Below are positions 51,021 through 59,477 of a stretch of DNA of 64,000 nt, piece after piece (the first letter of the stretch is position 1; every line of letters begins with the position of its first letter). The translations under genes were made by a program, and so were the position numbers. The DNA is from Pseudomonadota bacterium (GTDB lineage: Bacteria > Pseudomonadota > Alphaproteobacteria > Rs-D84): assembly GCA_023402015.1 (NCBI GenBank), contig JAEXCU010000013.1, forward strand, positions 62,001 through 126,000, read 5' to 3'. Below the pieces are notes generated by a model. It searched no databases. It saw only the letters and a program-made list of their open reading frames with translations, and was not told the DNA's origin.

Positions 51021-51212
51021 ATGAAAGAAATAGAATTAAATTATGCACGCTGCTTTGGTACCGCCGCGGGCGCCGCGGTATTGGCGCACCTGCGTCGGAT
51101 TACGATTGAACGTGCCCTGGGGCCGGATGCAACCGATGCGCAACTGCGTGGGTTGGAAGCGCAGCGCACCCTGGTACATCAAATTGAAAATATGATAGAG
51201 CGGGGTAAATAA
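51021..51212 (+). CDS. Small phage protein (Bbp19-like)
   Basis: 63 residues. RCFGTAAGAAVLAHLRRIT...LEAQRTLVHQIENMIERG resembles the small Bbp19 family that sits beside podovirus portals. GGGGTAAAATC ribosome-binding site, 10 bp after the portal stop. Confidence 0.6.
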   Translation: MKEIELNYARCFGTAAGAAVLAHLRRITIERALGPDATDAQLRGLEAQRTLVHQIENMIERGK

Positions 51213-51214
51213 CC

Positions 51215-51472
51215 ATGTCATCACAGCAAAGCGCAATGGGCATTGTGGATTTTCTGCGCGACAGTTGGTTTTTAATTGCATTTATTGCCGGCATGATTTA
51301 TTGGGTCGCGCGCCAGGATTCATCCCTGGCCGATATCCAGCGTGCCGACCAGCGTTTAACATCATTGGAAAACCGCACGACAATACTGGAAACAGGCATT
51401 GGCCAATTGCAGATAAAAATAGACGGCATCAAAGATGACGTTGCATTAATAAAAACCGCCGTTATAAAATAA
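51215..51472 (+). CDS. Small TM/coiled-coil protein, spanin- or holin-like
   Basis: 85 residues. One membrane segment (about 17-32, WFLIAFIAGMIYWVA) and a C-terminal coiled coil (SLENRTTILETGIGQLQIKIDGIK). The shape is like i-spanins or phage membrane proteins of unknown function. It is the last gene of the phage cluster. Confidence 0.6.
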   Translation: MSSQQSAMGIVDFLRDSWFLIAFIAGMIYWVARQDSSLADIQRADQRLTSLENRTTILETGIGQLQIKIDGIKDDVALIKTAVIK

Positions 51473-51480
51473 AGAATAAC

Positions 51481-51506
51481 CGCCGAATTTTATTTCGGCG
51501 ATTTTG
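51481..51506. terminator. Terminator of the phage cluster
   Basis: Arms CGCCGAA/TTCGGCG, 6-base AT loop, then ATTTTG; convergent with the HTH gene. Confidence 0.7.
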
Positions 51507-51507
51507 T

Positions 51508-51741
51508 TCAGATTTTGGGCCAGTTTTCGCCCTTGATTAAATCAGGCTGGGTCGCATTTATAAACAGATACATTTGATATATGCTGATTGGTTTCTGGGC
51601 CGATTCATATTGTTGATATTCAACCAATGATACGCCCAATTTATCGGCAATGAATTGCTGGGATAAACCCAACTTTTCACGTGTTGCGCGAATTGATGCG
51701 GCAATTTCCTGATAGAACATTTGTTCATTTTTATTTTGCAT
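51508..51741 (-). CDS. Small HTH (Xre-type) DNA-binding protein
   Basis: 77 residues from the ATG at 51741 (GGGGAGGGG ribosome-binding region). IRATREKLGLSQQFIADKLGVSLVEYQQYESAQKPISIYQMYLFI is a textbook Xre HTH. Leader element 4 is directly upstream. A longer frame to 51816 would read through the leader and is rejected. Confidence 0.78.
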   Translation of the reverse strand: MQNKNEQMFYQEIAASIRATREKLGLSQQFIADKLGVSLVEYQQYESAQKPISIYQMYLFINATQPDLIKGENWPKI

Positions 51742-51774
51742 GTTTGTTATCCCCTCCCCACACTTGCTCCGATG

Positions 51775-51976
51775 AAATACCACCATATAAATATGGTGGT
51801 TGGAGTTTAAGAACAATTGAGTGAATTGCGTGCTCTATTCAATATATTCAGCACACTCCAACCACTTGGTTGGACTTTCACCCGCTTTGGATGAAACACT
51901 CAAGGGATTCTTACGCCCCATGGCAGAAATCACGCTGCCACAGAAAGATTATATGGTTTATTTCACAGTTTCGCAA
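51775..51976 (-). promoter_or_regulatory. Structured leader element, copy 4
   Basis: On the minus strand: promoter TTGCGA-N17-TATAAT (51976-51948), hairpin 1 TGGCAG/CTGCCA, a CCC...GGG hairpin 2, segment A TCCAACC (51874-51868), B GGTTGGAG (51863-51856), inner hairpin GTGCT/AGCAC with AU-rich loop, C CTCCAACC (51805-51798), and terminator ACCACCATA/TATGGTGGT (51800-51779), overlapping C by 3 bases. The T-run is weak (ATTTC). Confidence 0.72.
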
Positions 51977-51982
51977 GATTAA

Positions 51983-52010
51983 AAAACGCCCGTAATTGGG
52001 CGTTTTATTT
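51983..52010 (-). terminator. Terminator of rne
   Basis: Arms AAAACGCCC/GGGCGTTTT around GTAATT, directly at the rne stop codon; the -35 of leader 4 begins 7 bp beyond. Confidence 0.8.
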
Positions 52011-53807
52011 TTATCCAACCAATTTCTTCCAGATACTGGGCTTTTTTTCAGGTTGTTTTTTACGTCTGCGACGTGGCGTTGACATTGTTGTCTTTTTCGC
52101 ATCCACATGTTGTGCATTTTTCTTTTTTGCATCGGTTGATGGTGCAAATGCGGTCAACAAATCTTCGGTTTTGTTTTGTTCGGGGGCAACACGCTGGATT
52201 GAATATTGGTCAATATTCATCAGGCTGTCGTCGCCAACAATAACAATTTCTGTTTCAAATTTTGCCTCCATTTCCGCCAATTCTGCGCGTTTATGATTCA
52301 ACAGATAAATCGCAACATCGGTCGGAACCGTCATAATGATTTTCTGGGCACTTTTGGCCAACAGTTTTTCCTGTAAATGACGGAACAAAATTATCGCGGC
52401 GGTTTGAATGGATGGTACAACGCCGGCGCCCATGCAATGTGGACACTGGACATACGAAGATTCCATAAAACTGCTGCGTAATCTTTGGCGTGATAACATT
52501 AAAACACCAAAGTTATTAATTTTGGCAACCTGGGTGCGTGCGCGGTCGCGCTTCATAACTTCGCGCATTTTCATTTCCAATTTGCGGTTGTTGCGTTCTT
52601 CTTCCATATCAATAAAGTCAATTGCAACAATGCCCGCCAAATCGCGCAAACGCAATTGCAGGGCGATTTCTTCGGCCGCTTCCAGATTGGTATTCAGGGC
52701 CGTTTGCTCTATATCTTTTTCTTTAATCGCGCGTGAAGAATTCACGTCAATGGTAACCATTGCCTCGGTCTGATTAATGACCAATGAACCGCCCGACGGC
52801 AATTGAACATATGGTCCATGCAAACCTTCCAATTGTTTTTCAACGCCCGCCTTGACCATTAATGGAACAGCGGTATCTTTGTATTGCACCAATTGTTTGC
52901 GTGGTGCACGGCCATACATTTGCTGAAAATATTGTTTGGCGGCATCAAATGCATCTTCGCCTTGAATAACCAAGACATCTTCTTTGTCGGACAAGAAATC
53001 GCGTACCACGCGGCGCAATAATGAATCTTCGGTATGAATGGTCACAGGTGCCACCGATTCCAGTGTGATTTTGCGGATTTCATTCCATAAATTCACCAGG
53101 TAATCATAATCGGCCGCAACATCTGCCGCCGCGGCGCCAAATGCCGCCGTGCGCAGAACAACCGTCATGCCCTTGGGTATTTTTAAACCATGCAGAATAT
53201 CGCGCAGACGGGCGCGTTCGGATTTGTCCGAAATCTTTTTGGAAATTCCATAACTGTTGCGTTTACGGGAATTGGGCATTAACACCGCAAAACGTCCCGC
53301 CAGCGACAGGTATGTCGTCATGGACGCACCTTTTTGGCCGCGTTCTTCCTTGACACCCTGGACCAGCAAGATTTGCTTTGGCTTGATAACGTCCTGGATT
53401 TTAAATTCGCGTGCGCGTTTAACAAATTCTTTGTTGTCTTCGCCGGCACTGTGGTCATCGTATTCGGCAACTTCGTCCCCTTCGTCATCTGGGTCGTCGT
53501 CATCGTCAACAATATTGGCGTGTGCCAATTCCAACAGTTTCTTTTTTTGTTCTGGGTTTACCTGATAATAATCGGGATGAATTTCAGAAAACGGTAAGAA
53601 TCCGTTTTTCCCCGATCCATAATCTACAAACGCCGCCTGCAAAGATGGTTCTACGCGTATGACCTTGGCCAGATAAATATTTCCCTTTATCTGGGGTTTT
53701 GTCGTTGTTTCAACGTCAAAATCAGAAACACGCCCGGTTGCGGTATCCACCACAACCACCCGCGTTTCTTCCGGGTGGACTGCGTCCACATAAATCTTCT
53801 TTGACAT
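52011..53807 (-). CDS. rne: Ribonuclease E/G family endoribonuclease
   Basis: 598 residues. S1 domain near the N-terminus with an acidic insertion (DDDDDPDDEGDE, about 100-115), then catalytic Asp residues in TIDVNSSR and AIDFIDME, and the zinc link CPHCMGAG. The C-terminal 90 residues are basic and degenerate (KKTTMSTPRRRRKKQ), shorter than the E. coli degradosome scaffold. It processes rRNA, tRNA and mRNA. AAAGGA ribosome-binding site. An RNase G annotation is also defensible given the short tail. Confidence 0.9.
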   Translation of the reverse strand: MSKKIYVDAVHPEETRVVVVDTATGRVSDFDVETTTKPQIKGNIYLAKVIRVEPSLQAAFVDYGSGKNGFLPFSEIHPDYYQVNPEQKKKLLELAHANIVDDDDDPDDEGDEVAEYDDHSAGEDNKEFVKRAREFKIQDVIKPKQILLVQGVKEERGQKGASMTTYLSLAGRFAVLMPNSRKRNSYGISKKISDKSERARLRDILHGLKIPKGMTVVLRTAAFGAAAADVAADYDYLVNLWNEIRKITLESVAPVTIHTEDSLLRRVVRDFLSDKEDVLVIQGEDAFDAAKQYFQQMYGRAPRKQLVQYKDTAVPLMVKAGVEKQLEGLHGPYVQLPSGGSLVINQTEAMVTIDVNSSRAIKEKDIEQTALNTNLEAAEEIALQLRLRDLAGIVAIDFIDMEEERNNRKLEMKMREVMKRDRARTQVAKINNFGVLMLSRQRLRSSFMESSYVQCPHCMGAGVVPSIQTAAIILFRHLQEKLLAKSAQKIIMTVPTDVAIYLLNHKRAELAEMEAKFETEIVIVGDDSLMNIDQYSIQRVAPEQNKTEDLLTAFAPSTDAKKKNAQHVDAKKTTMSTPRRRRKKQPEKKPSIWKKLVG

Positions 53808-54012
53808 TCAGTAATCCTTTTGTTTTGTGCGCGTATGCAATGGATATAACCCGTCCCCGTGGGGCGTCCAAGCCCATGCCAAGGGAATGCGCAACGATGA
53901 CAAACAGCGCAAAGCGAATTACATAAAATAGTGATAATACAAACACTTATATTAACCCCATATCATACACATCCCCCAGCATAGCATGTGGCGGCGTCAT
54001 ATGGCAAGGTAT

Positions 54013-55032
54013 TTATTTTTTGATTTTTTTGGAATTTTTGGTCAGGTGCGGAATAACCTGTTTGGCTTCGTCCAACAGACGCTTCATCCGTGCACGCAAC
54101 CAATTTTCATATATAAAGAACAATCCGCCCACGCCAATCAGTGGCAACACATAATAAATTATGCGATACGCCAACAGGGCGCCAAATATGTCGGCCTTGT
54201 CCACGGTGTCCGGCAACGCCAGCAAGAAAACACTTTCAAATACACCGATGCCACCTGGGACCTGGCTGAATACGCCGGTGGTCTGGGCCACAACAAACAG
54301 GCCGATATACGTCCAAAACGGTATTTCAACAAACGGCCGCAGGCAGAAATACAATACCAATCCGGCCAGAACACTGTCCGTTATACCCAACAACATTTGC
54401 ATCAGGGCCATTTGGGTCGTCGGTATTTGAAATTTTAATTGGCCGATTTTAATGCTTTTGCCATGAAAGAATATTGTCATGGCGAAATATATTAATAACG
54501 CCACAATGCAAATTACAAACAGGGTGCTGATACCAATACTGGCCCCGGCAGATCGGTTGAATAATTCGGCCGGCACCATAAAATACCCGATAATTAAGAT
54601 TGCCGCCGCACCCAGAAAATATGTAAATCCGGATATGGTCAGCATTTTTACAATGTCGCCACCATGTATGCGCCAACGTGTATACAGGCGATATCTTATG
54701 GCCCCACCTGATACAACGGCGTGTCCGGCATTATTGCTGATTGCAAAGCCCAACATCCCGGCCAACATCCATTTCCACCAAGAAACCTTTTTATTTTCAC
54801 CCACATACCGCAATGCCAGGTAATCATACAGTGATAATGATAAATATCCCAATAAACATGCCACGCACGCCGCAATCAGGTTTGGTACCGGAATTGCGAC
54901 CAACGCGCGCAAAATGTCTGACATGCTGTAATTACGCAATTGCCACCACAACATTACGGCGGCCAGAATAAAAAAGAAAATGCCCGAATAACTTATTAAC
55001 TTTTTCAACAGGCGTTTCGTCTTGGCTGACAT
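54013..55032 (-). CDS. LPG-synthase-type transmembrane protein (MprF N-terminal/UPF0104 family)
   Basis: 339 residues with about 8 membrane segments. AISNNAGHAVVSGGAIRYRLYTRW and VFSQVPGGIGVFESVFL are the signatures of the flippase-like domain of MprF and of stand-alone UPF0104 proteins. The aminoacyl-transferase domain is missing. It may flip a lipid or hopanoid-type substrate across the inner membrane. C-terminus basic. Confidence 0.8.
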   Translation of the reverse strand: MSAKTKRLLKKLISYSGIFFFILAAVMLWWQLRNYSMSDILRALVAIPVPNLIAACVACLLGYLSLSLYDYLALRYVGENKKVSWWKWMLAGMLGFAISNNAGHAVVSGGAIRYRLYTRWRIHGGDIVKMLTISGFTYFLGAAAILIIGYFMVPAELFNRSAGASIGISTLFVICIVALLIYFAMTIFFHGKSIKIGQLKFQIPTTQMALMQMLLGITDSVLAGLVLYFCLRPFVEIPFWTYIGLFVVAQTTGVFSQVPGGIGVFESVFLLALPDTVDKADIFGALLAYRIIYYVLPLIGVGGLFFIYENWLRARMKRLLDEAKQVIPHLTKNSKKIKK

Positions 55033-55153
55033 AAAAATCCTTTTTCAGGTTTTGCAGGATACCAATATCCAAAATAAAATGCAAATTTAAAAAAAATTGC
55101 AATCAGTGTACTTTATTATATACTAATCATGAAATTTAACCAAAGGTAATTAA

Positions 55154-55870
55154 ATGTTGCGTCCATCATTGCGTAAACCAGATCAAATGCGTCCTGTGTC
55201 ATTGGAAACAGGCGTAAACAAATGGGCCGAAGGGTCATGCCTGATAAAAATGGGCGGAACCCAGGTTTTGTGTACGGCATCGGTGGATTTAAATCAACCA
55301 TTGTGGAAACGGATTCAGAATAAAACAGGCGGTTGGGTAACGGCCGAATATTCCATGCTGCCCCGGTCGGTTGGTATGCGCAAAAATCGCGAAACGTTAA
55401 TGAAAGACCATCGCAGTGCGGAAATTTCCCGTCTGATTGGTCGGGCATTTCGCAGTGTCGTGGACATGGAAAAATTGGGCCGTCATACGATTACAATTGA
55501 TTGCGATGTGATTCAGGCCGACGGTGGCACGCGTTGCGCGTCAATTACGGGCGGGTTTGTTGCGCTGGCACTGGCGGTGCGTTGGTTATTGGACCAGGGC
55601 CGCATTCGTGAAAACCCAATTCGGGAACATGTTGCCGCAATTTCGGCCGGTCTGTGGGACAATGAATTAATATTGGATTTGGATTACGAAGAAGATTGTG
55701 TTGCCGAATTGGACGCAAATTTTGTCGTTTCCGGAAATGGAAAATTTGTAGAAGTTCAGGCCACCGGCGAACAGCATCCATTTACCCAGGAACAAATTGT
55801 AAAATTAATGGAAATGGCGTCTGCGGGTTGCGAAAAATTAATCGCCATGCAGCACCAGGTTTTGGAATAA
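55154..55870 (+). CDS. rph: Ribonuclease PH
   Basis: 238 residues, full length. RPSLRKPDQMRPVSLETG, TAEYSMLPRSVGMR, GRHTITIDCDVIQADGGTR and the catalytic DxxxD block LDLDYEEDCVAELD. A phosphate-dependent exonuclease trimming tRNA 3' ends. CAAAGG ribosome-binding site. Confidence 0.94.
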   Translation: MLRPSLRKPDQMRPVSLETGVNKWAEGSCLIKMGGTQVLCTASVDLNQPLWKRIQNKTGGWVTAEYSMLPRSVGMRKNRETLMKDHRSAEISRLIGRAFRSVVDMEKLGRHTITIDCDVIQADGGTRCASITGGFVALALAVRWLLDQGRIRENPIREHVAAISAGLWDNELILDLDYEEDCVAELDANFVVSGNGKFVEVQATGEQHPFTQEQIVKLMEMASAGCEKLIAMQHQVLE

Positions 55871-55893
55871 ATATAATTATCCCATAAAAATAT

Positions 55894-55917
55894 ATCCCGC
55901 CATTTGGCGGGATTTTT
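55894..55917. terminator. Bidirectional terminator
   Basis: Arms ATCCCGCCA/TGGCGGGAT, loop TT, then TTTT, between rph and the M48 protease gene. Confidence 0.85.
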
Positions 55918-57226
55918 AATCTTTTTGATTTAATATATCGCCCGACTTTATATATTCAGGGGTGGATTTTGGTAATTCTTGGCGTGCACGTTTTGCATAT
56001 GTGCGTGCGTTTTTCATATCGCCGGCCATATTATAAAATTCTGCGCGTGCCCAATTTGCCCGGCCGGAATCTGTTTCATCATATGCGCGCGCCATGACCC
56101 AGTATGCCAATGGCGAAGATTGGGTTAAAATGGCACGTTTACATAATTCTATGGCGCGTGCGTTGTCGCCGGGCTTGTTCCTTTCGGCCAATACCAACGC
56201 CAGTGCCGTTTGAATTTGTGGTGCGTTCCCGGCCAGGCTCAGACTGCGTTCATATGCCGTTATACTGTCGTCATAATGGCCGAATTGGTATTGGATATCC
56301 CCCAATAATTCATAAAAATATGGATTTTCCGGATGCCGCGATATCAGTGTTTGCGCACCCGTGCGGGCCGCGTCCAAATTGCCGGCCTGCATTCGTGCAA
56401 TGGCGCGCGCATAAATTGCCGCATCGGATGTATCAGAATTTGGATACAGGTTTTTAACGCGGTCCGCACTGTCCAGATATCCAATCAATTTTGCCCGCAC
56501 CAGTTCATATTCTGCCGCGCGCTGTGATTCCAATTTTTTGTTTGGGGTGTATTTGCTGTTTAATTTTTGTACCTGTTCACGGACATTTTTTAAACGTTCT
56601 GTGGTCAATGGATGATTAACCTGGTTCGGGTTAATTTTGGATTCCATTGGGTGCGACATCTGGTCCATTTGTTCAAAAACTTCTATGAATCCATGCGGGT
56701 TTTGACCGGCCCGAACCATTAAATCCATGCCCATGCTGTCTGCGATGCGTTCTTCGTCGCGTGAAAATGCCAACATTGATTGCGTCGCCACCCCCGACGA
56801 CCCGGCCAACACCCCCGCGCCCAGGGACGGGTTTCCCCCCGCCACCATTAATCCAACACCCAGTGCCTGAATCAGCATCGCACGTTTAAATTCGGCCGCC
56901 ATGCGCGCCGACATTTGTGCCATATGCCCCCCGATTGTATGGCCCAGTTCGTGTGCAATCACTGCCTGTAATGCGGTGGGCGTTTTTATCTGGGTCAGCA
57001 GTCCTGTATAGATAAAGACATCTTCACCGCCCATGACAAATGCATTAAAATCATTGTCATTAACAATGTGAATTTTTAACCGGTTTTGTGGAATGTCCGC
57101 CGCCACGGCCAATGGCATAACCAATTCCATCAACAATTTTTCGGTTTCTGTATCGTTAATCAACGATGCCCCCCGCGCGGGAATTGCGCACATTAAACAC
57201 AATAAAAATGCAAATATTTTACGCAC
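55916..57226 (-). CDS. M48-family metalloprotease with TPR repeats (BepA-like)
   Basis: About 436 residues if the GTG at 57226 is used (GGGG 10 bases upstream; signal peptide IFAFLLCLMCAIPARG follows). An ATG at 57247 is possible but lies further inside recG. Zinc-binding HELGHTIGGHMAQ and DEERIADSMGMDL (third ligand Glu) are clear. The C-terminal half carries TPR-like helices (SDAAIYARAIARMQAG, ALVLAERNKPGDN). BepA-type proteases guard LptD/BAM assembly in the periplasm; LptE is at 5.8 kb. Confidence 0.88.
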   Translation of the reverse strand: MRKIFAFLLCLMCAIPARGASLINDTETEKLLMELVMPLAVAADIPQNRLKIHIVNDNDFNAFVMGGEDVFIYTGLLTQIKTPTALQAVIAHELGHTIGGHMAQMSARMAAEFKRAMLIQALGVGLMVAGGNPSLGAGVLAGSSGVATQSMLAFSRDEERIADSMGMDLMVRAGQNPHGFIEVFEQMDQMSHPMESKINPNQVNHPLTTERLKNVREQVQKLNSKYTPNKKLESQRAAEYELVRAKLIGYLDSADRVKNLYPNSDTSDAAIYARAIARMQAGNLDAARTGAQTLISRHPENPYFYELLGDIQYQFGHYDDSITAYERSLSLAGNAPQIQTALALVLAERNKPGDNARAIELCKRAILTQSSPLAYWVMARAYDETDSGRANWARAEFYNMAGDMKNARTYAKRARQELPKSTPEYIKSGDILNQKD

Positions 57227-59273
57227 CAATAATTTCCCCACGGTCAAATATAAACATTAAATCACGTATCCACGGTGTTGGCGCATCCATATCCCGCGCC
57301 GCCGATGATGCCAGACGGAATAAATCGCGATGCATGCGGTAATCAACAAAATGATAATTTATCCAACCACTTTGACGTGTCCCCAACAGTTCGCCCGTGC
57401 CACGCATCATTAAATCTTGTTCTGCAATTGCAAATCCGTCATCGGTTTCGCACAGCACGTCCAATCGTTTCAGGCCATCTTCGCTGATGTTGCGGCCGAA
57501 TGCCAGGATGCAATATGATTGTTGATTGCCGCGTCCTACACGCCCGCGCAATTGATGCAGGGCCGCCAATCCAAACCGTTCGGCATTTTCAATAACGATT
57601 ATTGTAGCGCGGGGGACGTCAATTCCAACCTCTATGACCGTGGTTGCAACCAGTATCGGCATTTTGTCGTCGTCTGCCGCGAATTGGGCCATTACGGCGT
57701 CGCGCTGTTTTTTATCCATTTGCCCATGAACCAGGCCCGCGCCCGGAAAGTATTTTTTCAGGTCTTTATATCGCTCCTCTACGGCGGTCAGGTCAGATTC
57801 CGCGGATTCGGCAACCAGTGGGCATACCCAGAAAACCTTGGCGCCACCCGCAATTTGCGATTGCAGGCGCGCAACCAATTCACCAATGCGTGCAATTGGT
57901 AATTTTGTTGTTTTAATGGGCAAACGACCCGCCGGTTTTTCATTAATAATTGAAACATCCATGTCGCCATAAATCGTCATGGACAGCGTTCGTGGAATTG
58001 GTGTTGCAGATAACGCTAATAAATCGGGATTGTTTCCTTTGGCACGCAGGGCCTGGCGCTGGGACACGCCAAAGCGATGCTGTTCGTCCACAATAACCAA
58101 TCCCAAATCCCGGTACATGACATCTTCGGAAAACAGTGCGTGTGTGCCAACAATGATTTTTGTGCGCCCCGAACGCAGCGATATCAGTTTTTCTTTGCGG
58201 GCTGCGCCTTTGTCCCGGCCGGTCAGAATATCGCACACAATGCCGATTTTGTCGCACATGGGTTTTAATTTTGCAAAATGTTGCTGTGCCAGCGTATCGG
58301 TCGGTGCCAACAGGGCGGTTTGACCGCCCGATTGGCACATTTCAACCGCTGCGGCCAATGCGACAATTGTTTTACCACTGCCGACGTCGCCCTGGACCAT
58401 GCGCATCATTGGTACATCTGCGCCCATGTCGCGCGTAATTTCATCAATCGTACGTTGTTGTGCGCCCGTTAATGCAAATGGCAACGCGTCATAAAATTTA
58501 TCCATTAATTTGTATTTTTGGGGCCGGGGCGTGCGGCGATTTCGCATATCTGTGCGGTTGCGGCGACTGATTGCGATTGCCGATTGATGCGCCAACAATT
58601 CCCAATATGCCAGTTTTACAATATATTCAGAATTCGGCGTCAAATCATCAGATGATTTTGCATAATGCACATGGTTCAGTGCATCAAAAAATTCGCGCAC
58701 ATCCGCATCGTCTTCGCCCGCGATTTTATCAGGCAATGCGGCAAAAATCTGGTCGCGAACGGCGGTAAATGTTTTCTGGGTTAATCCTTCGCCGGCCGGG
58801 TATATCGCCTGAATCTGGGGGATTTTGTCGGCGTTTTCCATATCTTCTATAAAGTCCGGATGGTTAATAACCGCGCGGGATGATTTTTCCAATTTACCAC
58901 TTATCATGCGCCATTGGCCCACCGGCATTTTATTTAACCAATAATCCAAAAAGTTCACATTAAAGAACTGAATCACCAACGGATTGCCCATTTTGTCATT
59001 GCATATAATTTGCGTTGGGGTCCGCCGGCCACGAAATACGCCGCCTTTTTTATGCGATTTGACCAATACTGGAATTGTTATAACATCGCCGGGATTGGCA
59101 TCTGAAACGCATTCACTGATTTCGCGGGCGCGGACATATGCCGGCGTATGCAACATGAAATCCAACACGCGCCGTCCGCCCAGGACATCTGCGAACCGCG
59201 CGGCCAGTTTCGGCCCCACGCCCTTGATAAATTGCAGGTCTGTGCCCAGAAAATCAAACAATTCTTTTTTCAT
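57219..59273 (-). CDS. recG: ATP-dependent DNA helicase RecG
   Basis: 684 residues, full length. N-terminal wedge domain, Walker A QGDVGSGKTIVAL, DEQHRFG (DEQH box), ALSATPIPRT and QLRGRVGRG. It reverses stalled forks. Overlaps the M48 gene start by a few bases. Confidence 0.95.
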   Translation of the reverse strand: MKKELFDFLGTDLQFIKGVGPKLAARFADVLGGRRVLDFMLHTPAYVRAREISECVSDANPGDVITIPVLVKSHKKGGVFRGRRTPTQIICNDKMGNPLVIQFFNVNFLDYWLNKMPVGQWRMISGKLEKSSRAVINHPDFIEDMENADKIPQIQAIYPAGEGLTQKTFTAVRDQIFAALPDKIAGEDDADVREFFDALNHVHYAKSSDDLTPNSEYIVKLAYWELLAHQSAIAISRRNRTDMRNRRTPRPQKYKLMDKFYDALPFALTGAQQRTIDEITRDMGADVPMMRMVQGDVGSGKTIVALAAAVEMCQSGGQTALLAPTDTLAQQHFAKLKPMCDKIGIVCDILTGRDKGAARKEKLISLRSGRTKIIVGTHALFSEDVMYRDLGLVIVDEQHRFGVSQRQALRAKGNNPDLLALSATPIPRTLSMTIYGDMDVSIINEKPAGRLPIKTTKLPIARIGELVARLQSQIAGGAKVFWVCPLVAESAESDLTAVEERYKDLKKYFPGAGLVHGQMDKKQRDAVMAQFAADDDKMPILVATTVIEVGIDVPRATIIVIENAERFGLAALHQLRGRVGRGNQQSYCILAFGRNISEDGLKRLDVLCETDDGFAIAEQDLMMRGTGELLGTRQSGWINYHFVDYRMHRDLFRLASSAARDMDAPTPWIRDLMFIFDRGEIIGA

Positions 59274-59368
59274 ATATATGTAAATTTAGCCAAAACCTGG
59301 CCCATAAGCAATAATAAAAAACGCCACACTGGCGCAACTAATTGAAAGGAACCACCGTTTCCTTGGTG

Positions 59369-59462
59369 TTGATTTTAAAGTCTATTTATGGTATAATATA
59401 ACCCATCAGGCGGTTTTCCCGCCGTTTTTTTATTTGCCCTGCGATATCGCGGGGCTTTTTTA
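59369..59462 (+). promoter_or_regulatory. Promoter followed by two tandem terminators, before the muramidase fusion
   Basis: TTGATT-N17-TATAAT (59369-59397), then GGCGG/CCGCC + T8 (59409-59431) and GCCCTGCGA/TCGCGGGGC + T7 (59436-59462), then AAAGGA and the ATG at 59478. Same layout as 38557-38671. Confidence 0.65.
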
Positions 59463-59477
59463 TACAAAGGACAACAG

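Larger units (their letters stand above)
38557..51506 (+). mobile_element. T7-like (podovirus) morphogenesis cluster, prophage remnant or domesticated particle
   Basis: About 13 kb of collinear + strand genes: hydrolase, membrane protein, scaffold, H1-like protein, capsid, small protein, tail tube A, tail tube B, internal protein, tail-fibre N-terminus, terminase and portal, ending in two small genes and a terminator. Only the dnaB block (45.5-48.9 kb) runs the other way. No integrase, excisionase, DNA polymerase or RNA polymerase is present, and no att repeats were found at the flanks (birA, rne). Apart from the split terminase, every frame is intact and codon use matches the host. Confidence 0.75.

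Noticed and set aside
38557..51506. Ordinary intact prophage
   Set aside because: No integrase, excision, polymerase or attachment repeats, and the terminase is interrupted.
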